A stretch of 64,000 nucleotides of DNA from Variovorax sp. N23. Its GTDB lineage: Bacteria; Pseudomonadota; Gammaproteobacteria; Burkholderiales; Burkholderiaceae_C. A model generated the notes under the pieces. That model made no database searches and had not been told where the DNA came from. It saw nothing but the letters and a program-made list of their open reading frames with translations. Positions 40,753 through 49,725 of the stretch are shown here, one piece after another; position 1 is the first letter of the stretch, and every line of letters starts with the position of its first letter. The position numbers and the translations under genes are program-made. The DNA lies in the NCBI RefSeq assembly GCF_025486315.1, contig NZ_JAOOPY010000019.1, forward strand, positions 1 through 64,000. Direction: 5' to 3'.

Positions 40753-41737
40753 GGACACCGGGGCGGACCTGCGCGCCCCTGCCGCCGAGGCGCTGATCGA
40801 GCGCTACCTCGAGCACGCGCGCGTCGAGCGCCGACTGGCCGAGCGCACCCTCGACATCTACGCCGAGCACTTGCGGGCACTGGCCGTGAAGATGGCCGAA
40901 GCGCAGTTGCCGGTCGACCGCGTCGCCGCCGCGCACGTGCGCCGCTGGATGGCGCAGATGCACAGCGCCGGGCGCGAGCCGCGCGGCATCGCGCTGGTGC
41001 TGTCGTGCTGGCGCAGCTTCTTCCGCTGGCTCGGGCAGCAGCGGCTGGTGCCCTTCAACCCGGTGCAGGACGTGCGCGCGCCGAAGGCGGCGCGTCCGCT
41101 GCCCAAGGCGTTGGCGGTCGACGACGCGGTGCAGCTGGCCGAGCTGCACGACCCCGACGCAGATCCGTGGACCGAGGCACGCGACCGCGCCATCGTCGAG
41201 CTGCTGTACGGCTGCGGCCTGCGCGTGAGCGAGCTGGTCGGGCTCGACGTGCATGCCAGCCAGGACGCGCGCGGCTGGGTCGACCTCGACGCCGGCGAGG
41301 CGCAGGTGCTGGGCAAGGGCAGCAAGCGGCGCAGCGTGCCGGTCGGCGGCAAGGCGGCGCAAGCCCTGCACGCCTGGCTGGCGGTGCGCGACCGGTGCGC
41401 GGCGTTGCCGGCCGCCCTGCTGCGCGACCCGGCCGCCGCGGCGGCGCTCTTCATCGGCCGCAACGGCACGCGCTTCTCGGCGCAGTCGGTCTGGCAGCGG
41501 GTCAAGGCGCGCAGCCTGAAGGCCGGGCTGCCGGCGGCGGTGCACCCGCACATGCTGCGCCATTCCTTCGCCAGCCATGTGCTGCAGTCGAGCAGCGACC
41601 TGCGCGCGGTGCAGGAGCTGCTCGGCCACGCCAACATCACGACCACGCAGGTCTACACACGGCTGGATTTCCAGCACCTGGCCAAGGCCTACGATGCCGC
41701 GCATCCACGGGCGAAGGCCAAAGACGACAACAAATGA
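40739..41737 (+). CDS. xerC: Site-specific tyrosine recombinase XerC
   Basis: A 332-residue recombinase. The N-terminal SAM-like core-binding domain covers about 15-105, with RTLDIYAEHLR. The catalytic domain has R162 (GCGLRVSEL), H271 and R274 (HMLRHSFASH), H297 (LLGHANI) and the nucleophile Y306 (TQVYTR). With XerD it resolves chromosome dimers at dif. Position after dapF-DUF484 supports XerC rather than a phage integrase. No dif-like site was noticed. ATG 40730 is an alternative start three codons earlier. Confidence 0.92.
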   Translation: MATSEDTGADLRAPAAEALIERYLEHARVERRLAERTLDIYAEHLRALAVKMAEAQLPVDRVAAAHVRRWMAQMHSAGREPRGIALVLSCWRSFFRWLGQQRLVPFNPVQDVRAPKAARPLPKALAVDDAVQLAELHDPDADPWTEARDRAIVELLYGCGLRVSELVGLDVHASQDARGWVDLDAGEAQVLGKGSKRRSVPVGGKAAQALHAWLAVRDRCAALPAALLRDPAAAAALFIGRNGTRFSAQSVWQRVKARSLKAGLPAAVHPHMLRHSFASHVLQSSSDLRAVQELLGHANITTTQVYTRLDFQHLAKAYDAAHPRAKAKDDNK

Positions 41738-42936
41738 AAACACTCCGCCTCAAGTCCGGCAAGGAAAAGTCGCTGCTGCGCCGCCACCCATGGATTTTCG
41801 AATCCGCCATTGCACGCGGTGGCGCCGATCCCGGCGAAACGGTGCGCGTGGAGTCGCACGACGGCCAATTCCTCGCGTGGGCGGCGTTCAGCCCGAGTTC
41901 GCAGATCCGCGCACGCGCCTGGAGCTTCGTCGAGACACAGCGCATCGACGCGGCGTTCCTGGCATCGCTGTGCGTCCGCGCCGTCGGCGCCCGCAGTTAT
42001 TTCGATCTGCAAAGCGACGGCATCCGTCTCGTGCACGGCGAGGCCGACGGGCTGCCGGGCCTGATCGTCGATCGCTACGGCGACACCTTGGTCGCGCAGT
42101 TCGGCTCGGCCGGCGTCGAACGCTGGAAGGACGTGCTGGCCGATGCGCTGCTGGCGGCGACGGGGCTCGCCAAACTCTATGAGCGCTCCGATGCGAGCGG
42201 CCGCGAGCGCGAAGGGCTGAAGCCCGTCACCGGCTGGCTGCGCGGGGAGGGCGCCACCGAGCAGGTGATCCGCGAGCACGACTGGCGGCTGTCGCTCGAC
42301 ATCGCGACCGGCCACAAGACCGGCTTCTACCTCGACCAGCGCGACAGCCGGCAGCGTTTCGCCGAGATCGCGAAGCACCGGCGCTTTCGCCGCGTGCTCA
42401 ACTGCTTCTGCTACACGGGCGGCTTCACCGTCGCGGCGCTGGCCGGGCTGAAGGCGGCGGGCGCGGTCGAGGGCGCCGAGCTGACCTCGATCGACTCGTC
42501 GCTGCCGGCGCTCGAGCGCGCCCGCGCCAACCTGGCGCTCAACGGCTTCGAGGGCGCGAACGCGCAGTTCCTCGATGCCGACGTGAATGCTTCGCTGCGC
42601 CGCTTCATCGAGGAGGGCCGCCGCTTCGACGCCATCGTGCTCGACCCGCCCAAGTTCGCGCCCACGGTGGCCCATGCCGACCGCGCCGCGCGGGCCTACA
42701 AGGACATCAACCGGCTGGCGCTCAAGCTGCTCGAGCCCGGCGGCGTGCTGCTGACCTTCTCGTGCTCGGGCGGCATCAGCGCCGACCTGTTCCACAAGAT
42801 CGTGGCCTCGGCCGGCCTGGACGCGGGGGTGGACGGGTACATCAGCGAACGCCTGGGTGCCGCGCCCGACCACCCGATGACCATCGAGTTTCCCGAAGGG
42901 GAGTACTTGAAAGGCCTCGTGGTGGTGCGCAAGTAG
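41734..42936 (+). CDS. rlmI: 23S rRNA m5C methyltransferase, RlmI type
   Basis: A 400-residue SAM-dependent methyltransferase. A PUA-like N-terminus (KSGKEKSLLRRHPWIFESAI) is followed by an EEHEE-like domain with LPGLIVDRYGD. The Rossmann part has FCYTGGFTVAAL, LDPPKFA and the Cys of TFSCSGG. RlmI methylates C1962 of 23S rRNA in E. coli. The length equals the family norm (396). It is ATGA-coupled to xerC. Confidence 0.88.
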   Translation: MKTLRLKSGKEKSLLRRHPWIFESAIARGGADPGETVRVESHDGQFLAWAAFSPSSQIRARAWSFVETQRIDAAFLASLCVRAVGARSYFDLQSDGIRLVHGEADGLPGLIVDRYGDTLVAQFGSAGVERWKDVLADALLAATGLAKLYERSDASGREREGLKPVTGWLRGEGATEQVIREHDWRLSLDIATGHKTGFYLDQRDSRQRFAEIAKHRRFRRVLNCFCYTGGFTVAALAGLKAAGAVEGAELTSIDSSLPALERARANLALNGFEGANAQFLDADVNASLRRFIEEGRRFDAIVLDPPKFAPTVAHADRAARAYKDINRLALKLLEPGGVLLTFSCSGGISADLFHKIVASAGLDAGVDGYISERLGAAPDHPMTIEFPEGEYLKGLVVVRK

Positions 42937-43010
42937 CCTTTGACCCTGCCGCAGCGCCCGCCGGGCCGCGTCGCTAAACTTTCCGCCTTTCCCGTTCTCG
43001 GAGTCCCGCT

Positions 43011-44060
43011 ATGGCCCTCATTCCCGCCACCATCCTCACCGGCTTCCTCGGCTCGGGCAAGACCACGTTGCTCAAGCGCATCCTCTCCGAGGCGCACGGC
43101 CAGAAGATCGCCGTGATCGAGAACGAGTTCGGCGAAGAGAACATCGACAGCGACATCCTGGTGACCGAGTCGAAGGAGCAGATCGTGCAGATGAGCAACG
43201 GCTGCGTCTGCTGCACCATCCGCGAAGACCTGCGCGAGGCGCTGCAGCTGCTGGCCGCCAAGAAGCGCCAGGGCCTGCTCGACTTCGACCGCGTGGTGAT
43301 CGAAACCACCGGCCTGGCCGACCCGGGTCCGGTGGCGCAGACCTTCTTTATGGACGACGAGATCGCCGAGAGCTACCTGCTCGACTCGATCCTGACGCTG
43401 GTCGACGCCAAGCACGCGCCGCAGCAGCTCAACGACCGCCAGGAGGCGCGCCGCCAGGTCGGCTTCGCCGACCAGATATTCATCAGCAAGAGCGAACTCG
43501 TCTCCGAGGCGGAAACCGAGGCGCTGATCCATCGCCTGAAGCACATGAACCCGCGCGCGCCCCAGCAGAAGGCGCATTTCGGCGACGTGCCGCTCAAGGA
43601 CATCTTCGATCTGCGCGGCTTCAACCTGAACGCCAAGCTCGACATCGACCCGGACTTCCTGAAGGAAGAGACCGAACCGCACGACCACGACCACGCGCAT
43701 GGCGAGCATTGCGACCACCCGTCGCATGCGCACGAAGGCCATGGCCACCATCACCACACGGACGACGATGTCAAGAGCTTCGTCTACAAGGCCGACCGCG
43801 CCTTCGACCCGGCCAGGCTGGAAGACTTCCTGGGCGCCATCGTCAACATCTACGGCCCGAAGATGCTGCGCTACAAGGGCGTGCTGAACATGAAGGGCAC
43901 CGACCGCAAGGTGATCTTCCAGGGCGTGCACCAGCTGATGGGCAGCGACCTGGGTCCGGAATGGGGCGCCGACGAAGTCCGCCAGAGCCGGATGGTGTTC
44001 ATCGGCATCGAGCTGCCGCGCGAGATTCTCGAGCAAGGCCTCGAGCAGTGCCTGGTCTGA
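43011..44060 (+). CDS. CobW/ZNG1-family metallochaperone GTPase
   Basis: A 349-residue G3E GTPase. The P-loop is GFLGSGKTTL (11-20). The metal motif CVCC is at C65, C67 and C68. The switch region is ETTGLADPGP, and SKSE is the guanine-specificity motif. A His-rich loop near 224-248 (HDHDHAHGEH, then HEGHGHHHH) lies before the C-terminal CobW_C domain. The family delivers zinc or other metals to enzymes. GGAG precedes the ATG. Which metal and client are served is unknown; no Zur site was identified upstream. Confidence 0.87.
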   Translation: MALIPATILTGFLGSGKTTLLKRILSEAHGQKIAVIENEFGEENIDSDILVTESKEQIVQMSNGCVCCTIREDLREALQLLAAKKRQGLLDFDRVVIETTGLADPGPVAQTFFMDDEIAESYLLDSILTLVDAKHAPQQLNDRQEARRQVGFADQIFISKSELVSEAETEALIHRLKHMNPRAPQQKAHFGDVPLKDIFDLRGFNLNAKLDIDPDFLKEETEPHDHDHAHGEHCDHPSHAHEGHGHHHHTDDDVKSFVYKADRAFDPARLEDFLGAIVNIYGPKMLRYKGVLNMKGTDRKVIFQGVHQLMGSDLGPEWGADEVRQSRMVFIGIELPREILEQGLEQCLV

Positions 44061-44086
44061 CCGCCGGCTTCATATCTATATACAAT
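44057..44086 (+). promoter_or_regulatory. Probable dksA promoter with GC-rich discriminator
   Basis: CTGACC (44057-44062) and TACAAT (44081-44086) are 18 bases apart and are followed at once by a CG-only run (CGCGCGCC, with one AT pair absent). GC-rich discriminators are the hallmark of promoters inhibited by DksA and ppGpp. The transcript would carry a leader of about 175 bases with short inverted repeats (for example GGTCT and AGACC at 44113-44127). Confidence 0.5.
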
Positions 44087-44267
44087 CGCGCGCCTGTTCC
44101 GCAGCCGCCCCGGGTCTTCAGAAGACCAGGGTGTGACTTCCGGCATAGGAGGGCGTGCGTTCCTGGCGTGCTTTCAAGGGTATAACCCCGAGGGCTCGCC
44201 ACCGGTGGGCACCTGACAGTGTGGGTCGTGAGGTCGAAGAACCGCACGGCTTTCAGGGGGATAGCCA

Positions 44268-45266
44268 GTGAAAGCGCATTCGAGTTCGTCGAAGGAGCCA
44301 GCCACCGTGAAGAAACCTGCCGCGAAGGCCCAACCTGTCTTGAAGCCGGTCGTCCCGAAGACGCCGGCGGCCAAGTCGGCAGCGTCGTCGGCGAAAAAGG
44401 CTTCCGCCCCGTCGGCTCCCGCCAAGAAAGTCAGCGCGGCCCCGGCAAAGACCGTCCGCGCCGTGAAAGCCGCTCCGCCCGCCCCGGCCCGCAAGGCTGT
44501 GGCGAAAAGCACATCGAAGGCAGCCTCCGTGGCTGCCGCGTCGTCCAAACCCACCGGCCGCAGTGCCGAACCACCTGCTCCTTCGCTCCCCATGAAAAAA
44601 ACGGCTGCCGCCTCCACTTCCGCCCCGGCGACAACTCCCGTCACCTCGATCCCCGCCGCGCCCGCTCCGGCCACGCGCGGTGGCCGGGTGTCGCGCCTGT
44701 CGCAATTGACCGTGCCCTCGATGGCGCAGTCGGTCGCCTCGACGGCGGCCAAGTCCAGCTTCACGCAGAGCGCCTCGCCCGCACTGGTGCCGCCGCCTCC
44801 GATGGCGGTCAAGAAAGACCCGAAGCTCGCCAACAACTGGAAGACCAAGTCCGTCGAGGAGCTGAGCGACGCCGAAGTCATCGCCATGCCCGACAGCGAG
44901 TACATGAACGAGAAGCAGATGGCCTTCTTCCGCTTGAAGCTGATCGAGCTCAAGCGCGGCATCCTCGAGAACGCCGGCGAGACCACCGAGCATCTGCGCG
45001 AAGACACCGTGGTGGTGCCTGACCCGGCCGACCGCGCCACCATCGAGGAAGAGCACGCGCTGGAACTGCGCACGCGCGACCGCGAACGCAAACTGCTCAA
45101 GAAGATCGAGCAGTCGATCCAGCGCATCGACGCCGGCGACTACGGCTACTGCGACGAGACCGGCGAGCCCATCGGCGTCGGCCGCCTGCTGGCCCGCCCG
45201 ACCGCCACGCTGTCGCTCGAGGCGCAGCAACGCCGGGAACTCAAGCAGAAGATGTTCGGAGACTAG
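44268..45266 (+). CDS. dksA: RNA polymerase-binding transcription factor DksA, extended form
   Basis: A 332-residue DksA with a core of about 150 residues. The core has the coiled-coil tip DPADRAT, the ELRTRDRERKLLKKIE helix, and YGYCDETGEPIG near 292. Only the first zinc-finger Cys remains (C295); the other three positions are T298, S316 and A319. This resembles zinc-independent DksA proteins. Residues 1-180 are a Lys/Ala/Pro/Ser-rich low-complexity extension. DksA helps ppGpp reset transcription in starvation. Start is GTG, preceded by CAGGGGGAT. Confidence 0.9.
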   Translation: MKAHSSSSKEPATVKKPAAKAQPVLKPVVPKTPAAKSAASSAKKASAPSAPAKKVSAAPAKTVRAVKAAPPAPARKAVAKSTSKAASVAAASSKPTGRSAEPPAPSLPMKKTAAASTSAPATTPVTSIPAAPAPATRGGRVSRLSQLTVPSMAQSVASTAAKSSFTQSASPALVPPPPMAVKKDPKLANNWKTKSVEELSDAEVIAMPDSEYMNEKQMAFFRLKLIELKRGILENAGETTEHLREDTVVVPDPADRATIEEEHALELRTRDRERKLLKKIEQSIQRIDAGDYGYCDETGEPIGVGRLLARPTATLSLEAQQRRELKQKMFGD

Positions 45267-45324
45267 GCGCCTTTTCTTCCTCGACATGACCTCTCCATCG
45301 ATGCCCTGAGTTCCGTACCTCCGC

Positions 45325-46941
45325 ATGTCCAAGGAAGAACAGTCCGGTCGCCTGCTCTCGAAAGTGGCAAAGTTCGTGCGCAATCCGCTGAAGGATTGGG
45401 CCGAACTGGATGCGCAGGATTCGGCCGCGACCGAGAACGGCTACAGCCGCGAGATGCTCAAGGAGATGATCGAGCGGCGCCAGCGCAACGATTTCGTGCG
45501 CCGCCGGGAGTTCGACATGCTGCGCAAGCTGCGCCAGCGCGAGGCGGCCGGCGCGCGCGACCCGGGGCAACCGTCCTCGTTGAACCTCAGCAGCACCTCG
45601 GGCAAGACCGAGGGGCGCGCCCTCACGCTCAAGAAGATCGACGAGATCGAGGCGCAGATGTCCAAGCAGTGGTGGAAGGGCGCACCCGCCACCACCACGA
45701 CCACCACCACCGACGACGAACCGTCGATCAACCCCGAACTCCTGGCGGCCCAGCGCGCCCGGGCTTACGCCGACACGGCGCCGCAGGCCGCCGACAGCAC
45801 CGTGCCGGCGATCGCCGAAGCGCCGGCCGGCGCCGCCGGGGCGACCAGTGCAGCCGTGCCGCTGCTGGTGTACGACAGTGCGCTCGACGAAGCCGCGATC
45901 CGCTTCGCGCATGGCGACGATGCCGGCGCCGAGTCGATCCTGCTGCAGAGCCTGCTGTCCGACGCGACCCAGAACGACCACAACGACATCTGGCTGGCGC
46001 TGCTCGATCTGTACCGCGCCGTCGGTGACGCCGAGAAATTCGCGGCGGCCAGTACCCGCTATGCGCAGCGCATGAGGCGCAATGGCCCCGAGTGGGTGTC
46101 GTTGCGCGCCCTGGCGCGCGGGGTGCAGACCAGCGTCGCGGCCACGGGCCAGCATTCGGCCGACTGGCGCAGCCCGGCGCAGCTCAACCGGGAGGGCCTG
46201 GTCGAGCTCACGCGTGCGCTGGGCGGCGCGGGTTCGGTGTGGACGCTCGATTGGCGCCTGCTCGGCGGCATCGATCTTGCCGCGGCCGGGCCGCTGAAGT
46301 CGCTGTTCGCGCACTGGTCGGCATCGCCGGTCGACGTGCGCTTCGTCGGCGCCGGGCGCCTGCTGGCCGTGCTCGAGAAGGCCACGCCTGCCAACGAGCG
46401 CAACACCGACGAGGCCTGGTGGCAGTTGCGCATGGCTGCGCTGCGGCTCATGAACGAGGTCGACCTCTTCGAGCTGGTCGCGCTCAACTACTGCATCACC
46501 TACGAAGTCTCGCCGCCGCCCTGGGAAGAGCCGGTGGGCCGCTATGTCGCCGTGGAGTCGACGGGGACGAGCCGGCCGGCTGGCTTGTCCATGGCCATGA
46601 GCATCGACAGCCAGGCACAGGCGTCGTCGACCGGTTCACCGGAGATCCTGGGCGCGACGCTGGCCGGTGATCTGAGCGGTGAGTCGGCGTCGACCTGGCG
46701 CCGTCTCGATGCCGAGATCGCCGACGCCGAGATCGCCGACCCGACGGCGCCGGCGACCATTCACTGCACGGCGCTCGTGCGCCTGGACCTCGCCGCGGCC
46801 GGCACGCTGCTGCACTGGGTGACCGAGCGCGACGCCAATGGCCAGCGCGTGCAGTTCGTCGATGCGCACCGCCTGATCGCCGCCTTCTTCAAGGTGGTGG
46901 GCATCGCGGACCACGCGCTGGTGCGGGTGCGCGAAAACTAG
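45325..46941 (+). CDS. STAS-domain/helical-repeat protein of unknown function
   Basis: A 538-residue protein. Residues 1-130 are charged and helical, ending in a TTTTTTT run. Residues 185-255 look like a helical repeat with [25 protein letters not shown], a FimV/TPR-like pattern. STAS-like strands follow near 280-400 ([23 protein letters not shown]) and again near 485-535 ([17 protein letters not shown]). Homologues occupy this place beside dksA and hslV in other Burkholderiales, to my knowledge. The role is unknown; STAS domains suggest protein-protein signalling. A 58-bp gap separates it from dksA. Confidence 0.75.
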   Translation: MSKEEQSGRLLSKVAKFVRNPLKDWAELDAQDSAATENGYSREMLKEMIERRQRNDFVRRREFDMLRKLRQREAAGARDPGQPSSLNLSSTSGKTEGRALTLKKIDEIEAQMSKQWWKGAPATTTTTTTDDEPSINPELLAAQRARAYADTAPQAADSTVPAIAEAPAGAAGATSAAVPLLVYDSALDEAAIRFAHGDDAGAESILLQSLLSDATQNDHNDIWLALLDLYRAVGDAEKFAAASTRYAQRMRRNGPEWVSLRALARGVQTSVAATGQHSADWRSPAQLNREGLVELTRALGGAGSVWTLDWRLLGGIDLAAAGPLKSLFAHWSASPVDVRFVGAGRLLAVLEKATPANERNTDEAWWQLRMAALRLMNEVDLFELVALNYCITYEVSPPPWEEPVGRYVAVESTGTSRPAGLSMAMSIDSQAQASSTGSPEILGATLAGDLSGESASTWRRLDAEIADAEIADPTAPATIHCTALVRLDLAAAGTLLHWVTERDANGQRVQFVDAHRLIAAFFKVVGIADHALVRVREN

Positions 46942-47005
46942 CCGTGACGCCGTGCGGGGCCTGGCGGTCCCTTGCATTGGTCCGGGCCATCCCCAGATGG
47001 CTTCG

Positions 47006-47551
47006 ATGGAACAGTTTCACGGAACCACGATCATCAGCGTGCGCCGCAAGACTCCCGGAGGCGACCAGGTCGCCATCGGCGGGGACGGGCAGGTCACACT
47101 CGGCAACATCGTCATCAAGGGCTCGGCGCGCAAGGTGCGCCGTCTGCACCACGGCAAGGTGCTCGCCGGCTTCGCCGGCGCCACGGCCGATGCCTTCACC
47201 CTCTTCGAGCGCTTCGAGGCCAAGCTCGAGAAGCACCAGGGGCATCTGACCCGCGCGGCGGTCGAGCTCACCAAGGACTGGCGCACCGACCGCGTGCTGC
47301 GCCGCCTGGAGGCGATGCTCGCGGTGGCCGATGCCACCACCTCGCTGATCATCACCGGCAACGGCGACGTGCTCGAGCCCGAAGACGGCGTCGTCGCCAT
47401 CGGTTCCGGCGGCGCCTACGCGCAGGCCGCCGCCAAGGCCCTGCTCGACCACAGCGACCTCACGGCCGAGCAGATCGTGAAGCGATCGCTGGAGATCGCC
47501 GGCGAAATCTGCATCTACACGAACATGAACCACACCGTGGAGACGCTCTGA
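47006..47551 (+). CDS. hslV: ATP-dependent protease subunit HslV
   Basis: A 181-residue peptidase of the proteasome-like fold. The N-terminal nucleophile Thr is exposed after removal of MEQFHG, leaving [25 protein letters not shown] and [17 protein letters not shown] are standard. It forms a double hexamer capped by HslU. ATG 47006 is chosen because family members begin MEQF; an ATG three codons earlier is possible. A 151-bp gap with a structured repeat separates it from hslU, where many genomes have only a short spacer. Confidence 0.93.
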   Translation: MEQFHGTTIISVRRKTPGGDQVAIGGDGQVTLGNIVIKGSARKVRRLHHGKVLAGFAGATADAFTLFERFEAKLEKHQGHLTRAAVELTKDWRTDRVLRRLEAMLAVADATTSLIITGNGDVLEPEDGVVAIGSGGAYAQAAAKALLDHSDLTAEQIVKRSLEIAGEICIYTNMNHTVETL

Positions 47552-47561
47552 AAATGAAATA

Positions 47562-47643
47562 CCACCCCCGAAGCGCCTGCGGCGCCTCCCCCTCGAGGGG
47601 GCGATACCACCGGCCCGGCAAAGCCGGTTCCGCGGTATCCCTG
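47562..47643 (+). repeat. Covarying GC-rich intergenic repeat, copy 2
   Basis: Lies between hslV and hslU. CCCCC-TCGA-GGGGG is at 47588-47601. The outer stem GATACC (47603-47608) pairs with GGTATC (47634-47639) and encloses CCGGC-AAA-GCCGG (47615-47627). Relative to copy 1 at 9062-9146 (inverted), the stems differ by paired substitutions that keep complementarity, while the loop AAA and joints are unchanged. Confidence 0.78.
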
Positions 47644-47702
47644 GACTCTGGCTGTGCTCGGTTTCTCGAATGTGGGCAGGGCAAGCTTGCGGGAGAACTG
47701 GC

Positions 47703-49031
47703 ATGTCGATGACGCCCCAAGAGATCGTCTCGGAGCTCGACAACCACATCGTCGGCCAGCCCGACGCCAAGCGCGCCGTGGCCATTGCCTTGCGCAACCG
47801 CTGGCGGCGCCAGCAGGTGGACGCGGCGTTGCGCCAGGAGATCACGCCGAAGAACATCCTGATGATCGGCCCCACGGGTGTCGGCAAGACCGAGATCGCC
47901 CGCCGTCTGGCGCGCCTGGCCGACGCACCCTTCATCAAGGTCGAGGCCACCAAGTTCACCGAGGTGGGCTACGTGGGCAAGGACGTCGATGCGATCATCC
48001 GCGACCTGGCCGAGATCGCCGTCAAGCAGACCCGCGAGAAGGAGAGCGCCAAGGTGCGCATGCGCGCCGAGGACGCCGCGGAGGACCGCATCCTCGACGT
48101 GCTGCTCCCGCCAGCGCGCACCGGTGCCGAGGGCGCCGCGGTCGTCGACAGCGGCAACGCCACGCGCCAGGCCTTTCGCAAGAAGCTGCGTGAAGGCGCG
48201 CTCGACGACAAGGAGATCGAGCTCGACCTCGCGGAAACGCGCGCGCCGCTCGAGATCATGGGGCCGGCCGGCATGGAAGAGATGACCGAGCAGCTCAAGG
48301 GCATGTTCGGCCAGCTCGGCCAGGCCAAGCGCAAGACCCGCAAGCTCAAGATCGCCGAGGCCATGCGGCTGTTGATCGACGAGGAAGCCGGCAAGCTGGT
48401 CAACGAGGAAGAAATCCGCACCCAGGCCATCCACAACGCCGAGCAGAACGGCATCGTCTTCATCGACGAGATCGACAAGGTGGCCACGCGCACCGACACG
48501 CAGGGCGCCGACGTGTCGCGCCAGGGCGTGCAGCGCGACCTGCTGCCGCTGGTCGAGGGCACGGCCGTCAGCACCAAGTACGGCGTGGTGCGCACCGACC
48601 ACATCCTGTTCATTGCGAGCGGCGCCTTCCACCTGAGCCGGCCGAGCGACCTGATTCCCGAACTGCAGGGGCGCTTTCCCATCCGCGTGGAGCTGCAATC
48701 GCTCTCCGTGGCCGATTTCGAGGCGATCCTCACGCAGACCCGCGCCTCGCTGGTCAAGCAGTACCAGGCGCTGCTCGCCACCGAAGGCGTCACGCTCGAT
48801 TTCACCCCCGACGGCATCACCCGCCTGGCCGGCATCGCCTTCGAGGTGAACGAGCGCACGGAGAACATCGGCGCGCGTCGTCTGTCGACCGTGATGGAGC
48901 GCCTGCTCGACGAGGTGAGCTTCGACGCCGCACGGCTGGGCGGGCAGTCGGTGCGCATCGATGCGGCCTATGTCGAGCAACGGCTCGCGGCACTAAGTCA
49001 CGACGAAGATCTTTCGCGCTTCATCCTTTGA
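47703..49031 (+). CDS. hslU: ATP-dependent protease ATPase subunit HslU
   Basis: A 442-residue AAA+ unfoldase. Walker [10 protein letters not shown] is at 56-64. The pore motif GYVG lies in EVGYVGKDV near 90, and the I-domain spans roughly 110-230. Walker B is IVFIDEID, and the sensor/C-terminal region has [14 protein letters not shown]. It ends in RFIL, the tail that docks into HslV. ATG 47703 matches homologues. The preceding GGGAGAA could be its ribosome site. Confidence 0.94.
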   Translation: MSMTPQEIVSELDNHIVGQPDAKRAVAIALRNRWRRQQVDAALRQEITPKNILMIGPTGVGKTEIARRLARLADAPFIKVEATKFTEVGYVGKDVDAIIRDLAEIAVKQTREKESAKVRMRAEDAAEDRILDVLLPPARTGAEGAAVVDSGNATRQAFRKKLREGALDDKEIELDLAETRAPLEIMGPAGMEEMTEQLKGMFGQLGQAKRKTRKLKIAEAMRLLIDEEAGKLVNEEEIRTQAIHNAEQNGIVFIDEIDKVATRTDTQGADVSRQGVQRDLLPLVEGTAVSTKYGVVRTDHILFIASGAFHLSRPSDLIPELQGRFPIRVELQSLSVADFEAILTQTRASLVKQYQALLATEGVTLDFTPDGITRLAGIAFEVNERTENIGARRLSTVMERLLDEVSFDAARLGGQSVRIDAAYVEQRLAALSHDEDLSRFIL

Positions 49032-49109
49032 CGGGCCACCGTCCCGGCGTCGGCGCTTCACGCAACACATTCACTGCGTGAGCTAAGTGCTTAATTTGCA
49101 ACGGAATTC

Positions 49110-49135
49110 GCGGTTTCCGAGCGTTCGGAAACCGC
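49110..49135. terminator. Perfect 11-bp hairpin between hslU and mraZ
   Basis: GCGGTTTCCGA and TCGGAAACCGC are exact complements around a GCGT loop. No T-run follows, so it is not a classic intrinsic terminator. It could end hslVU transcription with another factor, or be a protein site. It is bracketed by 15-base direct repeats beginning GCTAAGT (49082-49096 and 49136-49150, 12 of 15 equal). Confidence 0.45.
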
Positions 49136-49204
49136 GCTAAGTCGTTGATTCCATTACAAAAAATAGACAACGGCTCTTGCTGTCGTACCTTGGTTTCCTG
49201 CTAC

Positions 49205-49238
49205 AGTGCAAAAAAGTGCAGTTAAGTGGGAAAAAGTG
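49205..49238 (+). promoter_or_regulatory. MraZ operator: four AGTG repeats at 10-bp spacing
   Basis: AGTG occurs at 49205, 49215, 49225 and 49235, exactly one per 10 bases, with A-rich spacers. MraZ binds direct repeats of GTGG/TGGG-type boxes with 10-bp periodicity in front of its own gene. The third repeat (AGTGGGA) is the closest to the known box. The array lies 56 bp before the mraZ start and should allow autoregulation of the dcw cluster. Confidence 0.72.
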
Positions 49239-49293
49239 TCGGATAGCGTCTCGTCGAGGTGCCTGACCGTTCCCACCACAGGGGTTCGTGGCC

Positions 49294-49725
49294 GTGTTTC
49301 AAGGCGCTTCATCGCTGAGTCTGGATGCGAAGGGTCGGCTTTCAGTGCCGACCCGGCATCGTGACGTGCTGGCTGCCACGGCCGGCGGTCAGCTCACGAT
49401 CACGCGCCACCCTCACGGCTGCCTGATGATTTTCCCGCGTCCTGCGTGGGAGCAGTTCCGCGAGCGCATCGCATCCATGCCGCTCAAGGACCAGTGGCTC
49501 AAGCGCCTGTTCCTCGGCAATGCGATGGATGTCGACATGGACGGCACCGGCCGCATTCTGGTGTCGCCGGAACTGCGCGCCGCCGCGAATATCGCGCGCG
49601 ACACGCTGCTGCTCGGCATGGGCAGCCACTTCGAGCTCTGGGACAAGGCCACGCACGACGCCAAGGAAGCCGAAGCGATCCAGGCCGGCCTGCAGTCCGA
49701 AGCATTCCAGGACCTCGCCTTTTGA
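49294..49725 (+). CDS. mraZ: Transcriptional regulator MraZ
   Basis: A 143-residue protein of two AbrB-like SpoVT halves, each with a DXXXR motif: DAKGR near 12 and DGTGR near 83. MraZ is a ring-shaped DNA-binding repressor of the division and cell-wall cluster. GTG 49294 gives the family start MFQGASSL; the upstream GTG at 49288 is too close to AGGGG. The stop overlaps the rsmH start as TTGA. Confidence 0.94.
   Translation: MFQGASSLSLDAKGRLSVPTRHRDVLAATAGGQLTITRHPHGCLMIFPRPAWEQFRERIASMPLKDQWLKRLFLGNAMDVDMDGTGRILVSPELRAAANIARDTLLLGMGSHFELWDKATHDAKEAEAIQAGLQSEAFQDLAF

Noticed and set aside
49176-49207. TTGCTG ... TACAGT as the mraZ promoter
   Set aside because: The spacer is 19 bases and the -10 match is weak. 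The location is plausible but I would not list it as a feature.
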